From Molanna angustata (lineage: Eukaryota > Arthropoda > Insecta > Trichoptera > Molannidae): DNA of 64,000 bases. The notes below the pieces were generated by a model. That model worked only from the letters and a program-made list of their open reading frames with translations. It was not told where the DNA came from and ran no database searches. Of the stretch, positions 11,421 to 22,275 are shown one piece after another. The DNA is taken from positions 16,044,718 through 16,108,717 of the forward strand of contig OY754978.1 in assembly GCA_963576475.1 (NCBI GenBank), read 5' to 3'. Both the position numbers and the translations under genes were made by a program. Position 1 is the stretch's first letter. Every line of letters begins with the position of its first letter.

Positions 11421-12152
11421 GGCAAGTCTGGTCCGACCGGCGAAATCGAAACCCTCACGATTATCCATATAATGGAGATAAGATTTCGCCGGTTGAATCA
11501 GACTTGCCACCCCAGGACAACTGGCGAAATCAAAACCCTCACGATTACCGATATCATGGATATTTTTTTTTATTTATTTGAAAAAATGGGCAATGTACAA
11601 AATATAATTAATATTGTTATTAGGGAGTGCTGCCCAAAAAAAAATATTTGAATTTTTAAATATTGAATATAACATCGCTTCATTCAAACTACCGTACTGT
11701 CTTATTTTTTTTATTTATTTAAAAAATAGACAACGTACGATAATATATTTTTAACAGATATAATAAATTGGAATAACAACATAAGTAATTGTAACTTAAT
11801 CAGCCCACCTTTGATTTCATGTTGCATTGTACTCACTGCTGGTAACAAAAAAAAATAATTATTCCTGTCTAACGTGGCTCCTGAAAAGAGTCCTGGACAT
11901 ACAGAATATGTGCACGGACCTGATCTTAGCCAAATTAGTATACGTGGTAAGGCAGCGGTACAATGGCGAATTCTGAGCGGCATTAGTGCTTTTTTGTCTA
12001 AAAAGAACGTTGAGGTGTGTCATGTTCTTTTGTTTAAATGTAGTTCAATAATATCTTAAGATGCTATAGAACTCCATATGATAATTATATCCATGATATG
12101 GGTAATCACGAGGGTTTTGTTTTCGCCGATTGACCAGACTTGCCCCCATGAT
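11421..12152. mobile_element. Foldback MITE split by another repeat
   Basis: The left part (11421-11566) starts GGCAAGTCTGGTC, then GGCGAAATCGAAACCCTCAC. It is itself a hairpin: its complement, GCCGGTT..CAGACTTGCC, occurs at 11488-11508, followed by a second GGCGAAATCAAAACCCTCAC block. The right part (12091-12152) is the inverted form, 'aatcacgagggttttgtttt' then 'gaccagacttgccc'. Between them lies a different repeat that also occurs at 42087-42515. A fragment of the same end sequence occurs at 57470-57525. No transposase is present. Confidence 0.6.
11590..12045 (+). repeat. Interspersed repeat family B, copy 1
   Basis: About 450 bp shared with the inverted copy at 42087-42515. The order is AATATTGTTATTAGGGAGT, CTTCATTCAAACTA, GACAACGTACGATAATAT, ACTCACTGCTGGTAAC, GGACATACAGAATATGT, TACAATGGCGAATTCTGAG and GAACGTTGAGGTGT. 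Both copies are diverged. The short open frames on each strand differ between copies, so I infer no protein. No TIR or target duplication was found; the class is unknown. Confidence 0.7.
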
Positions 12153-12159
12153 CAAAAGC

Positions 12160-12705
12160 ATTTTATTTTTAACATTATAGCTTAGTCAAATAGTCCTTTT
12201 AATACATGCATATTTTTTTCTTCTTTTTTTATTGAATTTCGTATTATGTTTTATGTTAGGTAATAGTTGTTTTTGGCTCAATGTCTAAAATTATTATAAA
12301 TGAATATAAAAAACCTTCGTTATAATATAAGGATTTGTTAAGACATTTCTTGTCATTATGGACTGGATACATTGATTCAGAACGAAAAAAAAATATGACG
12401 ACACCCTTTTTAATATTTTCTACACTTTGCAATGAAGAACAACTGAAGTTAATCAAAACTGAAATCGATCTAATAAAGATATAAACAACGCCTGAATATT
12501 ATAAAACACGTATAGCAGTACAGAAATACGAAATCGTTCAATTGTATTAACATTTAAAATATTACATTGGAACTATTTTATACAGATTAGAAAGGTGGAT
12601 TAGATATAACTTATCATGATATGCATATATCAGTAGGTATCTTCTAATGTTTTATTTATTAACTGCACAAATTAGAAAAAAAGTATCTATTGGGAGTAGA
12701 CACTG
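12160..12705. other. Unassigned AT-rich sequence
   Basis: No coding or repeat structure is supported. Confidence 0.5.
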
Positions 12706-12871
12706 AGGTAAGGCGCGCATGGAAGCTTAAATTCATCGGCCGATTATTATCGGCTGATAGTGGAATCGGCGCGCATGAAGCGATTGATTCATCGGCCGAT
12801 CGGTTCTAACGCGCATGGAAGCTTATAGAATCGTACGATTGGAAATAACACGGCGGTCAACATTACTTATA

Positions 12872-13170
<299 letters not shown>

Positions 13171-13935
13171 AAGGAAACATACAGTTTTATTGATAAATTG
13201 TAATAGTACAAAATAATAATCAAATAAACCAGCAAAGTTTCCATAAATGGTTAAAAATAAAATACTTTATGAAGAAAAAGAACATAAGTTGTAGCAAGAG
13301 GAAGAATAAACAAGATTGAAATAAAGCATAATAAAAAACAAAAATAATAAAATAAATAACCAACTAACCAGTCAAGAAATGAAAAAAAAGAAAACAGTTA
13401 ATACGTACCCACATATAAGTTACAAAGAATTCTTTTCACACAACATTATAAAGTTTTGTTTTAAAAGCTGCAAAATCGTCATTTAGAATATCGATTTTAT
13501 ACTTAATGACAGAATTATACAATTTACAACTACGTCTGACAAAAGAGTTCTGCGCATAATTAGTTTTACAAATAGGAATAGCAAATAATTCATTCGATCT
13601 AGTACTGCGTAAAGGGCAACGAAAAGCAATTTTCTCCAACATATATGCAGAATCCACAATGCAATTCACTATTTTAAATAAAAATATCAAATCAAACACC
13701 TTTCTACGCTTATTTAAACTGAATAGTTTGCATTGGTTTTCCCCAAAACGATATGTTAAATAATTGAAAAAAAATTCTTGAACCTTCTCAATACGATCAA
13801 TATAATATGTTCGATACTGGGGATTCCATATGATGGAAGCGAACTCAAGGTGTGATCTGACATACATATGCCATGTATAACAATTGGAAGGTAAATGGTA
13901 CAGAGTACGGTTTCGAAATGCAAAGAATGAAACCC
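13171..13935 (-). pseudogene. Non-LTR retrotransposon RT 3' end, 5'-truncated
   Basis: The minus-strand frame 13436-13867 reads like the thumb and C-terminal part of a CR1/Jockey-group reverse transcriptase. It has VRSHLEFASIIWNPQY, then IDRIEKVQEFF, then KRRKVFDLIFLFKIVN and TNYAQNSFVRRSCKLYNS. In functional elements this region follows the catalytic YADD motif, which is missing here. About 265 bp of 3' UTR and the ATTT tail follow. The remnant ends upstream at the MITE at 13940. It lies inside the Harbinger-like element, so it inserted later. Confidence 0.72.
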
Positions 13936-13939
13936 ATTT

Positions 13940-14170
13940 CGCACCTTTATTTTCATAGTGACACTATACAAAATTGTAAATATTTCATTTTTTAGATGAG
14001 CGCTATCTATTGAATACAGAAACACCAGATCACTCGTTCAAGTATTGGCCACCAATTGGCATTATTGCTATTTGTATTTTTTTAAAAATGAATTTAAAAA
14101 TTTCAACTTTAATCCCTGATGGTGAAAAAATTTTTTTTTCGTTTAGTGTCACTATGAAAATAAAGGTGCG
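13940..14170. mobile_element. MITE with perfect 26-bp terminal inverted repeats
   Basis: The left end 13940-13965 (starting CGCACCTTTATTTTCATAGT) and the right end 14145-14170 are perfect inverted copies over 26 bp. The flanks are ATTT on both sides, a likely 4-bp target duplication. The 180-bp interior is AT-rich and non-coding. Perfect ends suggest it is younger than its surroundings. Confidence 0.75.
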
Positions 14171-14239
14171 ATTTGTCTATTTAAAATACAATAGTATGTA
14201 ATTTCATAAGTTTTAATACATGATTAGAAATATGGATTT

Positions 14240-14464
14240 TTGAAAGTAGCATGTGTTTGTGCTCTTGTCCTCTTAATGCGTAAAAAGAAACGTCAAAAAA
14301 AGTACTGGGTTCATCCGCTAATAAGTGCTAGATTACTGAAAGGACAACTTGCCCGATCCTACGAAGATTTAATATCATTAACTACACCAGAATGTCAGTC
14401 AATAGTTTCGATATGTAAATGTTTTTCTCGATCTACTGCGCTCGGACAAATAAACTATCGGTGA
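14240..14464 (+). pseudogene. Harbinger transposase-like N-terminal fragment
   Basis: A 74-codon plus-strand frame contains KKKRQKKYWVHPLISARL followed by SYEDLISLTTPECQ. The pattern of basic residues, then YWVHP or WVRP, then an acidic helix is typical of the N-terminus of PIF/Harbinger nuclease proteins, whose DDE catalytic part would lie downstream. Here the frame stops before any catalytic residue, and the element's right end comes only ~150 bp later. The identification rests on a short stretch. It could also be a fragment of a domesticated HARBI1-like gene, though its place inside the inverted ends favours a transposon remnant. Confidence 0.45.
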
Positions 14465-14640
14465 GCACAGGATTGGTTACAAAAAATCCATTTTTTCCAT
14501 TTTTTTTGTGTCTCGTCACAGATTTTTAAATCGGCCGATTCTGTTCGCTTTCATGCGCGCTCTTACATGTAATTCGTATGTCGTAGCTTACCGATAATTA
14601 ATCGGCCGATGAAATATTAGCTTCCATGCGCGCCTACCTT

Positions 14641-15074
14641 TAGTCAAAAAAAGGGTGGTAGTAGTCACTGACAACAGTATCTTTAAATCGGATAAGTTTC
14701 ATATTAAAAATAATTAGCCTTTAAATATGCTAGCTATGTCTAATGAAAGCGGTAACGAATCCTTTATATTGATATATGTATAATGGAACTATTTGTTAAT
14801 TTGTATATAGTGAGCCTACACTTTGGATTGTAGGATTATTGTTACAGTTATCACCACTGAGGGTAACTGCGGCATAGTTTATTATGATTCTGAGTTCATT
14901 TTTTCATTTGTATTTAATTGTATTATGTTAATTTATGTTTCTTTTACTGTTTATTTTTTTATTATACACTGTTTTCACTATTTTATACTAAATTGTCGAC
15001 TTCAATATAGGCCAGCCCTGGTGAGGTCGACAGTTATATATCATTTTGAATGATGTAACGTAGAGATAATTGAA
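14641..15074. other. Unassigned AT-rich sequence
   Basis: No supported feature. Confidence 0.45.
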
Positions 15075-15079
15075 TAAAT

Positions 15080-15180
15080 AAATATTTATTTATATTTCTG
15101 TACATAGTACAAACAAATACATTGTACACTGGCGGGATTATTGCCATTAGGCGATTTCTACCTACCAAACAGAGTAAATA
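15080..15180 (-). repeat. LINE 3'-end fragment (TGTACACTGGCG family)
   Basis: 'cattgtacactggcgggatt' followed by 'attgccattaggcgatttct' is the cleanest copy of the repeat end also seen at 4590, 9765 and 58464. The TTTATTT tail is at the low-coordinate side. Confidence 0.5.
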
Positions 15181-15852
15181 TATAGGTAAATAGGTACATG
15201 CGTATCCATTCGTACCTATGTGTGCGAACCTTTGCCTACCTATGCGTAATAAATAAATAGGTACATACTTACTTAATGTGAAATAAAACCGTGTTTTCAA
15301 AATTGTACAAATAAAAAAAGTATTGATTGCAAACTAAGCAATATTTATTATTTATATATTATATTTTTAAATATCTTATACGGCGTCTACCCTAGTGTAT
15401 GACTTTGTTTTACGAGAATGTGCGTCGTAATTTGCATGTCATAATATTTTGTTTATAATCAAGAGTTGAAATATATGTAGTTTAACACAGCTGTGGTGGT
15501 AAATAAATAACGAAGAAGTTTTGTGTAAAGAGGTACCGTGGTGGTTTAGATTTTGAGGTTTGGCGGTATTAAAAGAGCAGCCCCCGTGAACCCTGAAATA
15601 AACCATTGAAGCGTCTCTGGTCAAAGGTACTCACACCGCAGTCCGTATAAAGGATAGGTAAGTACTCAAATAATTAAAATGAGAGAGATAGAGATCTCTT
15701 TACACACACTGAACAATCACAGGACGAACATCCCTCAAACCATTTTATGCCGCAATATAACTTGTTCAGTACTGATTAAAGTATTTAACATTGCGTCTTT
15801 TGGAAGGATGAATCTATCAAAAAATAAAAAGTGTAATGCATCACAAAGCCAT
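15181..15852. other. No gene supported
   Basis: AT-rich except for 15520-15660, which is GC-richer and ends in a consensus-like donor (ATAG|GTAAGTA at about 15653-15663). No open frame or acceptor pairs with it convincingly. Confidence 0.4.
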
Positions 15853-16092
15853 GTACTTACTTTACTTTACTTTTCGAATGGCTAGGCTCTTCTTCGCCCG
15901 GAAAAGGCTGCGTCTATGGAGCTCGTTAGAGCCTTAAATTCAAACACCGCAGCCTTGCTTTTCCCCGTGGATGTCCCCCAGTTCTCCCGGATACCCCATG
16001 CCTGTTCTTATTCTGTTGAGCTGCAACCAGGCTCTGCGAAGGAGGTTGAAACCAGGCACACGGATCGTGGGGTCCCGGACAGATTATTGTTG
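15853..16092 (-). repeat. LINE 3'-UTR fragment with AAGT tail
   Basis: A GC-rich island whose minus-strand 3' end runs into AAAGTAAAGTAAAGTAAGTA. Similar AAGT tails end the LINE fragments at 17222, 21893, 46068 and 49215. No reverse-transcriptase motif is visible. Plus-strand open frames across it (15916-16470) are composition-driven. Confidence 0.45.
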
Positions 16093-16696
16093 CTCACTCA
16101 AAGCCATGTAATAGTTTGTAATAATTATGCCTTAAAATTGTTTATTTGCTGTAATGAGAATGTGTTCCACTACTTATATGATAAATTAAAAAGTCGATTT
16201 GTTCAGCTCTATACCACGTTGAGACCCACACACAAATTTAGCAATATTTTTAGCCTCTTTTATATGTTTTCGAAAAAAAAGGGAGGACATAGCCTATTGT
16301 GCATAGGTTTGGTAATGAACTATATGATAATGCTGATATTTTGGGAGATAGCTTACCGGCATTCAAAAAAAATTTATGGATCTTTTATATCGATAAAGCT
16401 GTCAATTTATGCAGTCGATCTATTGTCACATTCGATTTTTTTCCCTCTTATCATTGTTTTTTTTTCCTAATTCTCTGATTCTTTTTTGTCTATTTGTATC
16501 TTAATCTGTGTTTTTATCTAAATCTATGTATATATTTATATTTTATCTGAATCTATATTTTATGTTTTTATATTTCACCAATGTCTATATTTTTATTTGT
16601 TAATAAGATGAAGTATAGAGTCGTTATTGAGATCAGCTTTCGGAATCTACTAAAGCGATCCTCTTAAAATCACTTAAGACCAACTTTGTAATTTTA
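16093..16696. other. No gene; T-rich sequence
   Basis: The last ~200 bp are increasingly T-rich, with the words AATCTATGTATAT and AATCTATATTTTATG, and may be decayed units of the tandem repeat that follows. Confidence 0.4.
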
Positions 16697-17035
16697 TGAT
16701 TCTTATGTATTTGGTAATTTTATATTTTTATTTGAGTGCCATGTCTGAGTTTGTTTGTCTGTATTAGTTTTTTTTTTATTTTATTTAATTCTTATGTATT
16801 TGTAATTTTATATATTTTTATTTTAGTTACATGTCTAAGTTTATTTGTTTGTGTCAATTTGTATATTCCATTCTTATGTATTTGTAAATTTTATATCTTT
16901 TTTTTAGTTCCATGTCTGAATTTGTTTAGGTTAATTTGTTTATTTAATTCTTATGTATTTGTTAAAAATTTTATATTTTCATTTCAGTACAATGTCTGAG
17001 TTTATTTGTTTATGTTAAATTGTTAATTTGTCGAA
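16697..17035 (+). repeat. Diverged 77-91 bp tandem repeat, 4 units
   Basis: Units begin with ATTCTTATGTATTTG at about 16698, 16789, 16871 and 16948. Each continues TTTTATAT, then a T-run, then CATGTCTGAGTTTGTTTG. Period varies from 77 to 91 bp because of indels in T-runs. Apparent hydrophobic open frames result from the T-richness. Confidence 0.8.
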
Positions 17036-17190
17036 TTTTTGGCACAAAACATCCAATAGGATGCAATGCCTTGAAAATAATAAAAAAAATCATCTTTGTG
17101 TGTAATTAATTATTGTTAGTGTTTATTGTAACAAGTAAATGGCTTATGTATGCCGTATATTTTGTAAATAAATAAATAAATAATGGCTAA
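17036..17190 (+). repeat. Probable LINE 3' end with AAAT tail
   Basis: The sequence 'gatgcaatgccttgaaaata' followed by A-runs, then 'tgtatgccgtatattttg' and a short AAAT repeat, has the layout of a plus-strand LINE 3' UTR. No coding part remains. Confidence 0.3.
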
Positions 17191-17221
17191 GTTAGAATAC
17201 GAATCGTTACGTTACGTTAGA

Positions 17222-17365
17222 AAGACTACTTACTTACTTACTTCCGATGGCCATACAACTCTGGTAGAGCTTTAGCCTCCTGAACAATGGCTTTCCAAGC
17301 CTTCCTGTCAGCTGTAGTGGACTTTCAGTCATCACAAACATTCAGCACGTTCAGATTTGTATACA
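17222..17365 (-). repeat. LINE 3' end, minus strand, AAGT tail
   Basis: The minus-strand sequence ends in GGAAGTAAGTAAGTAAG after CCATCGG. It is moderately GC-rich and non-coding. Confidence 0.4.
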
Positions 17366-17394
17366 CCGTATGGGACATTCGTATAAATCTTATG

Positions 17395-17590
17395 GGACAT
17401 TGGTGTTGTCTAATGACCCAACAGGTAGAAGAAGCGTAGGGAGACCTAAACTACTATGGTTGGATGGCGTTGTGGCGGATTGTCGGGCAGCAGAACTGGA
17501 AGGTGGCAGCCAACGATAGAGCAGTGCCTATGCAGAAGATTCTTGGCGGCAGCTAGGACCCATCAAGGGTTGTGACGCTTAGGATGATGA
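17395..17590 (+). pseudogene. RTE-like reverse transcriptase C-terminal scrap
   Basis: The plus strand reads NDPTGRRSVGRPKLLWLDGV, then in another frame GNWKVAANDRA. The GRR..GRPK..W.DGV...W...A.DR pattern is the usual tail of RTE-type LINE ORF2 proteins in insects, just before the stop. Several frame changes and stops are present. A short 'aggatgatgatta' end follows. It directly faces the minus-strand LINE end at 17222-17365. Confidence 0.5.
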
Positions 17591-17699
17591 TTAAATTAAT
17601 TACATAAAATAAATTAAATAATTATGTGTTTATAAATAATTATTTTATCTATAGTAAATATGTGTTCCACTTTTTATTTTCCTCAGTCGTTTAGAATGT

Positions 17700-17759
17700 A
17701 GAGTTTAATTTACATATAAATAAATAAATAAATTAATTAATAAATAAAAAAAAAATAAT

Positions 17760-17812
<53 letters not shown>

Positions 17813-17911
17813 ATGAATAAATAAATAAATAAATAAAAAAAAAAAAATTAATTAATTGATTAATTAATTAATTAATTAATTAATTAATTAATTTATTTAT
17901 TTATTTATTAA

Positions 17912-17942
<31 letters not shown>

Positions 17943-18106
17943 ATTAATTAATTAGTTAATAAATAAATAAATGAATGAATGAATGAATGAATGAATGAAT
18001 GAATGAATGAATGAATGAATGAATGAATGAACGAATGAACGAACGAACGAACGAACGAATGAACTAATGAATGAATGAATGAATGAATAAATGAATAAAT
18101 AAATAT
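17700..18106. repeat. Compound tetranucleotide microsatellite
   Basis: The tract goes from AAAT, through A-runs, to TTAA/ATTA, TTTA, AAAT again, then GAAT, then GAAC and back to GAAT. The changes are ordered blocks, not mixed, so point changes appear to have been expanded one after another. No coding. Confidence 0.95.
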
Positions 18107-18560
18107 AATGTTGACTATACAAGTGATTCTTTATATGAATTTATGTAGTGAAAGATTTGGAAATGTAAGCTTATCGATTCTTTATGTCATTGTTCAACAA
18201 ACAGTTTTTATCCAATTTTCTTTTTCGCTATAAGAGTAAGTATATATTATAATATACTTTATGTTCATTCAACAGTTAACTTTATCCGATTTCATATAAT
18301 GCCTCATGTAAAATAAATAGCCCCTATATATCACCAATAATCTGATCTAAACGTAAACGACTCCATATTCCACAGACAAGAGTTTTTGTATATTTATAAT
18401 TTTTGTATATTTATATTTATAATTTATAATTGATGGATTGTTTGAAACGATTTTTCGTTTTAGTCAAAATTATATTTTATATTGTACCTACGTTGTTCAT
18501 ACCCAATTACCATAAATCCGTTTTCCCACACGATCCTATCTCGGTAAACAATTTTTGCCT
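18107..18560. other. Unassigned AT-rich sequence
   Basis: No supported feature. Confidence 0.45.
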
Positions 18561-18780
18561 TATTTTTGTTCAAGTATCGTCATATTCGTGCTATCTTGTT
18601 ATTCTTGTTCATGCATCATCATATACACGCGCTCATTATTCTCGTACAAGAATCTTCATATAATATGTACACGCTCCCTTATTATTCTCGTCCAATCATC
18701 ATCACATACACGCTCTCTTATTAGTCTTGTCCAAGCACCATCGTATTATACATGTTATCTTATTATTCATCATTATTTAC
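18561..18780 (+). repeat. Diverged ~40-bp tandem repeat, about 5 units
   Basis: Units start with CTTGTTCAAG-like words at about 18567, 18604, 18642, 18687 and 18725. Each runs into ATCATCATATACACGC then TTATTATT. Period is 37-45 bp. The overlapping open frames simply translate the repeat. Confidence 0.7.
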
Positions 18781-18972
18781 ATGGACGTATAATTATCGTA
18801 AAACAACTTGAGCCAGATTTCAGAATTGAGCCAGAATTTGTATTTTTGCTTGGTTGGTATATGTACAAATTGCCCCCCTTCTCGGCGAAATGAATCAAGA
18901 TATTTGGCGACAACTTTACCAGGTTTTACTTGCACTGAGAAAAATCACCAATATTAAGATGATAATACGGTA

Positions 18973-19660
18973 TATTTTTTTATTTTTATTTTATTTTATT
19001 TGAAATTTACAGTATAATAACATTTTTTATATAGATGCATTAGTATAAGACTAAAACCAATAACAAATTTCCACATTATTAACAATAAATTTTGACTGCT
19101 GTGCTTACATACTTAAAGCTACATAAAAAAACATTTATATCTGAATGATAGTGCATGAGTGTATGTATGTGTGTACATATGAGTGTAAGGATGTGTATAT
19201 GTGTGTGAGTGTGTCTATATACCTAAGTGTAAGATAGAATGTATAGGTACCTGCAAGCTCACATAGTTAACTCCAATCATTCTTGATACTGTAATCATCT
19301 AGTGAAATTCAATCATTATTACTTGAACTGATGGCAGTAGAAAATGAGTTAGGTCCTAAAAGAAAAATATCGACATCCAGATGTTCGTGATTATAAGTGT
19401 TCATCATGCGCATGAGGGGTGCGTTTTTCGTGTAAGTATTATTACTGTGCGGTATGTGAAACAAATGTGGGCTTCGCGTACGACGCGATGGGACGTTGAA
19501 GGAGAGAAGTTCCGTAATTTCAGGACAGTCAATTGCATTGTGTATGATGTTATACAATGTTTTCATATCAACCAAGGATCGTCTCTGTTCTAACGTAAGG
19601 ATTTTGTGATACAATGCTTTATGATGATAACGGCATATAAGATTACTTGTCACTGACTTT
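18973..19660 (-). pseudogene. LINE RT C-terminal end with 3' UTR
   Basis: The minus-strand frame 19309-19653 reads LEQRRSLVDMKTLYNIIHNA, then IDCPEITELLSFNVPSRRTR. This matches the extreme C-terminal region of CR1/Jockey-group LINE reverse transcriptases (L..RR...D...L..I.....D...L......VP.R..R). A ~310-bp 3' UTR with TG-rich stretches follows, then an A-rich tail near 18973-19010. The copy is 5'-truncated; no catalytic motif is present. The same family occurs at 30195-31012 and 38739-38963. Confidence 0.65.
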
Positions 19661-21299
19661 AACAGGTCCAGAATAAATTAATTTTTTAACAGATTTTTAA
19701 TTATCTCAATAGAGACGAAGTTGGAATATTTACTGTAGGAGAACCGGGAAATCAAGACACCTACAGGGCTTACGACCTGTCATCGGCTGGTTTACGTGAT
19801 CACTTTATGCGCTTGCGCAACGTTCACCAATTATGCCTTTTTAATGAGATCCCTATCAATTCAATTTTGAAAGTTCTATATATTGTAATACTGAAATTAT
19901 TTTCGCTTGAAAATAAGGAATTTTTACTACAGCCATCTATGTGTGAAATTATGAACAACATTCTTATCATTTTTTTATTTATTTTTGTTGTAACGCCGTT
20001 TCCTTCTATTTATGTTTCCTTTCATCATATCTCCTATGATGTTTTATTATATTTCTTACTATTTTTCGGTGACCTTCTCTTATCTGCAGTGACGTCCTAT
20101 TATTATTCCTACTACTTATAGATGATTTCCTCATATCTGCTGTGATGTTCTTTAATTATTCCTACAACATGTTTCAGTGCGAGTTTGGCATGCCAAACTC
20201 ATTATTTCATATTATTGAACCAAACATTCTTTTTATGTAATCTGAAGATATTTTATCCTGTGTGAGCGGTTGTATAATATAAATTACCTATAGAGATATC
20301 CGGGGTTTACAAAGCGAGATACGATAAAAAAATAAAGTTAATAAAATAAACTTAGGGTCAGGTTTTGATTTAAAATAATTCTCTACGGATCTATGGGTAT
20401 GACCTGATTAATTTTCAAATTTAAAAAAATATAATTACTTGAATTTTCAATTTTTTAAAGTTGACAAATTATAACATACATTTGATGACGTCATCAAAGA
20501 AACTTCATTACGACACCTATAAAGTTTGACGCTAAAAAACTCGTTGGAAAAATTAACGGAGCGCTTCATACAAAAGAGCATAATAAACCCTCGCCAATTT
20601 TCCTTAAAGACGTTTCGTTTAATGTACCGCGAATGCTAAACATTGCCATATTTAATAATTAATTGTTATTATTTCTTCTTCAACACGCAATCGCCATCGC
20701 TAATATTGCAACGAATTGGGGAGGGAAAATACGAAAGAAAAAATAAAATAATTACTGGCCATTTGGCGTCAAACAATGCGGAGGTATCAGCTAATTGCGT
20801 GAAACGGGGTGAGTTATGTGTAACATGGTGTGATCACAGCAAATAAATCACTTTTTGCAACAACGAAAAAAAAACTCGTAAATATTAATATATTTATGTA
20901 TATGTTACTAATAGTACAGTATGTAAGCAAATAGAATAATAATAATAAGAAAAAAAATATAACCGAAGTAATAACAAACTAATAACAAAAATAAAAGTAA
21001 GAGTAAAACAAAATTAATATCAATTAATAATTGCTGTCTGTACTTGTGGAAACATTGATTTGGTAACTCAACATACATATGTATGTTGGACTAATAATTT
21101 ATTGACAATAGAATGAACTAGGGTCCACATTTAGAGTGTGTATGTATGTGGGAAGCTTCGCACCATAGCATGCAATTCTTCATTCTCAAACATAAATTGC
21201 CGTATTGAATCATAAGAACGCTATATTAATCACTACCTTAATTGTCCCGCCGTTAGCCAAGAATGTAAATTAGTGAAGGAATAAGCAATCGTTTTTATA
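19661..21299. other. No gene; palindrome at 20481-20498
   Basis: This stretch holds a 61-bp block shared with 384-444 (at 19689-19749), a direct duplication of a 'cctattattattcctacta' type word near 20096 and 20148, and an 18-bp perfect palindrome at 20481-20498 containing TGACGTCA. The segment 20490-20840 is slightly GC-richer, but I cannot find a coding frame in it. Confidence 0.4.
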
Positions 21300-21890
21300 A
21301 TATTGACACCATTTTTTTGCTAAATCGGACTATGAAAAGTGGTTTGAAATTCAACTGAGTTTTAGCGTTTTAAAATGTTCAAGTGATGGCCACAACCCAT
21401 TTGTTTTTATATATAAGTACCTACATAAAATTTCTGAACGCATGGACTATAGGAAATGGTTTTAAAAATGACTGATTGTAAAGAGACAACGTTGTAAAGA
21501 TTTTTGTTTTGACCACAACCCCCATTTTTGTATATTGTTATCGAAAGCAAATAATGTGTTTTGAAAATTTAGTAATTTTGGATGATGGGAAATGGTTTAA
21601 AATTTGATTAAACAAAAGTACTGAAAAGATTCTAGTGCTGCTCCCATTCGTTTTTATATTTTATCGTCAAGTGTGCATATAGTTTATTATATTTTTTGCA
21701 CAATTAAACTGATAGACATTTTGCACAAGTGACACAAAAGTCTACATGATGTCAAATATTTTTTAGTTTGAATATACACGTTGTGAAGAGTCCAGCAATG
21801 GCCACAATCCCGTTTTTTATATGTTGTCATCGAAATCAAATTGTAGGTGTTGAAAATTAAGCAATATGGGATGATATTTTTCATAAAAAT
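21300..21890. repeat. Diverged 120-160 bp tandem repeat
   Basis: The word GGCCACAACCC (or GACCACAACCC, GGCCACAATCC) occurs at about 21389, 21506 and 21797, with a weaker GCTGCTCCC at 21635. Each is followed by a T-rich stretch, then ATCGAAA, then TTGAAAATT.AG.AAT...GATG. One more related block lies alone at about 26786-26850. Confidence 0.65.
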
Positions 21891-21892
21891 AC

Positions 21893-22275
21893 TTACTTAA
21901 TCCACGTTCGCTCCCAGTGTGGAGCATGGTGGACTCCACGAAATTTCTCCAAACTTCTCTATCTTGCGCCAGATGGACAGCTTCATCCCAGCTTAAGCCA
22001 GCATCATGCAGGTCCGCAGAGAATGAGTTTTGGCCTGCCTCGTATTCTCGTCCCGTTCGGAATGTAAAAAAGGCTTGCATAATCAACACTCTCGGGGGAC
22101 ATACAAAGCCCATGGCCAAGCCAGCTCAATCCGCGGTTCTGGACGACTGCGATGATTGGCTGCCGCTCTGTTCTGGTTCGTACAACTTCGTTGGATACGA
22201 AATGGTACCACCTAATGGGTACAACTGTCGCAAAAATCTATTCTCAACACTCAGTAGCCTTTTTTTGTTGAGCCT
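21893..22275 (-). pseudogene. RTE-like LINE 3' end, minus strand
   Basis: The minus strand contains LHDAGLSWDEAVHLAQDREV then WRNFVESTMLHTGSERG, ending at a stop close to an AAGTAAGTA tail. This is the W.....A.DR..WR......GSERG type of C-terminus seen in RTE-like LINEs. The upstream part has frame breaks, which give apparent open frames on both strands. Only the 3' end is present. Confidence 0.55.

Noticed and set aside
15653..15663. Consensus splice donor GTAAGTA near 15.66 kb as a host exon end
   Set aside because: No convincing open frame, acceptor or homology upstream; a seven-base match is expected by chance in this length.
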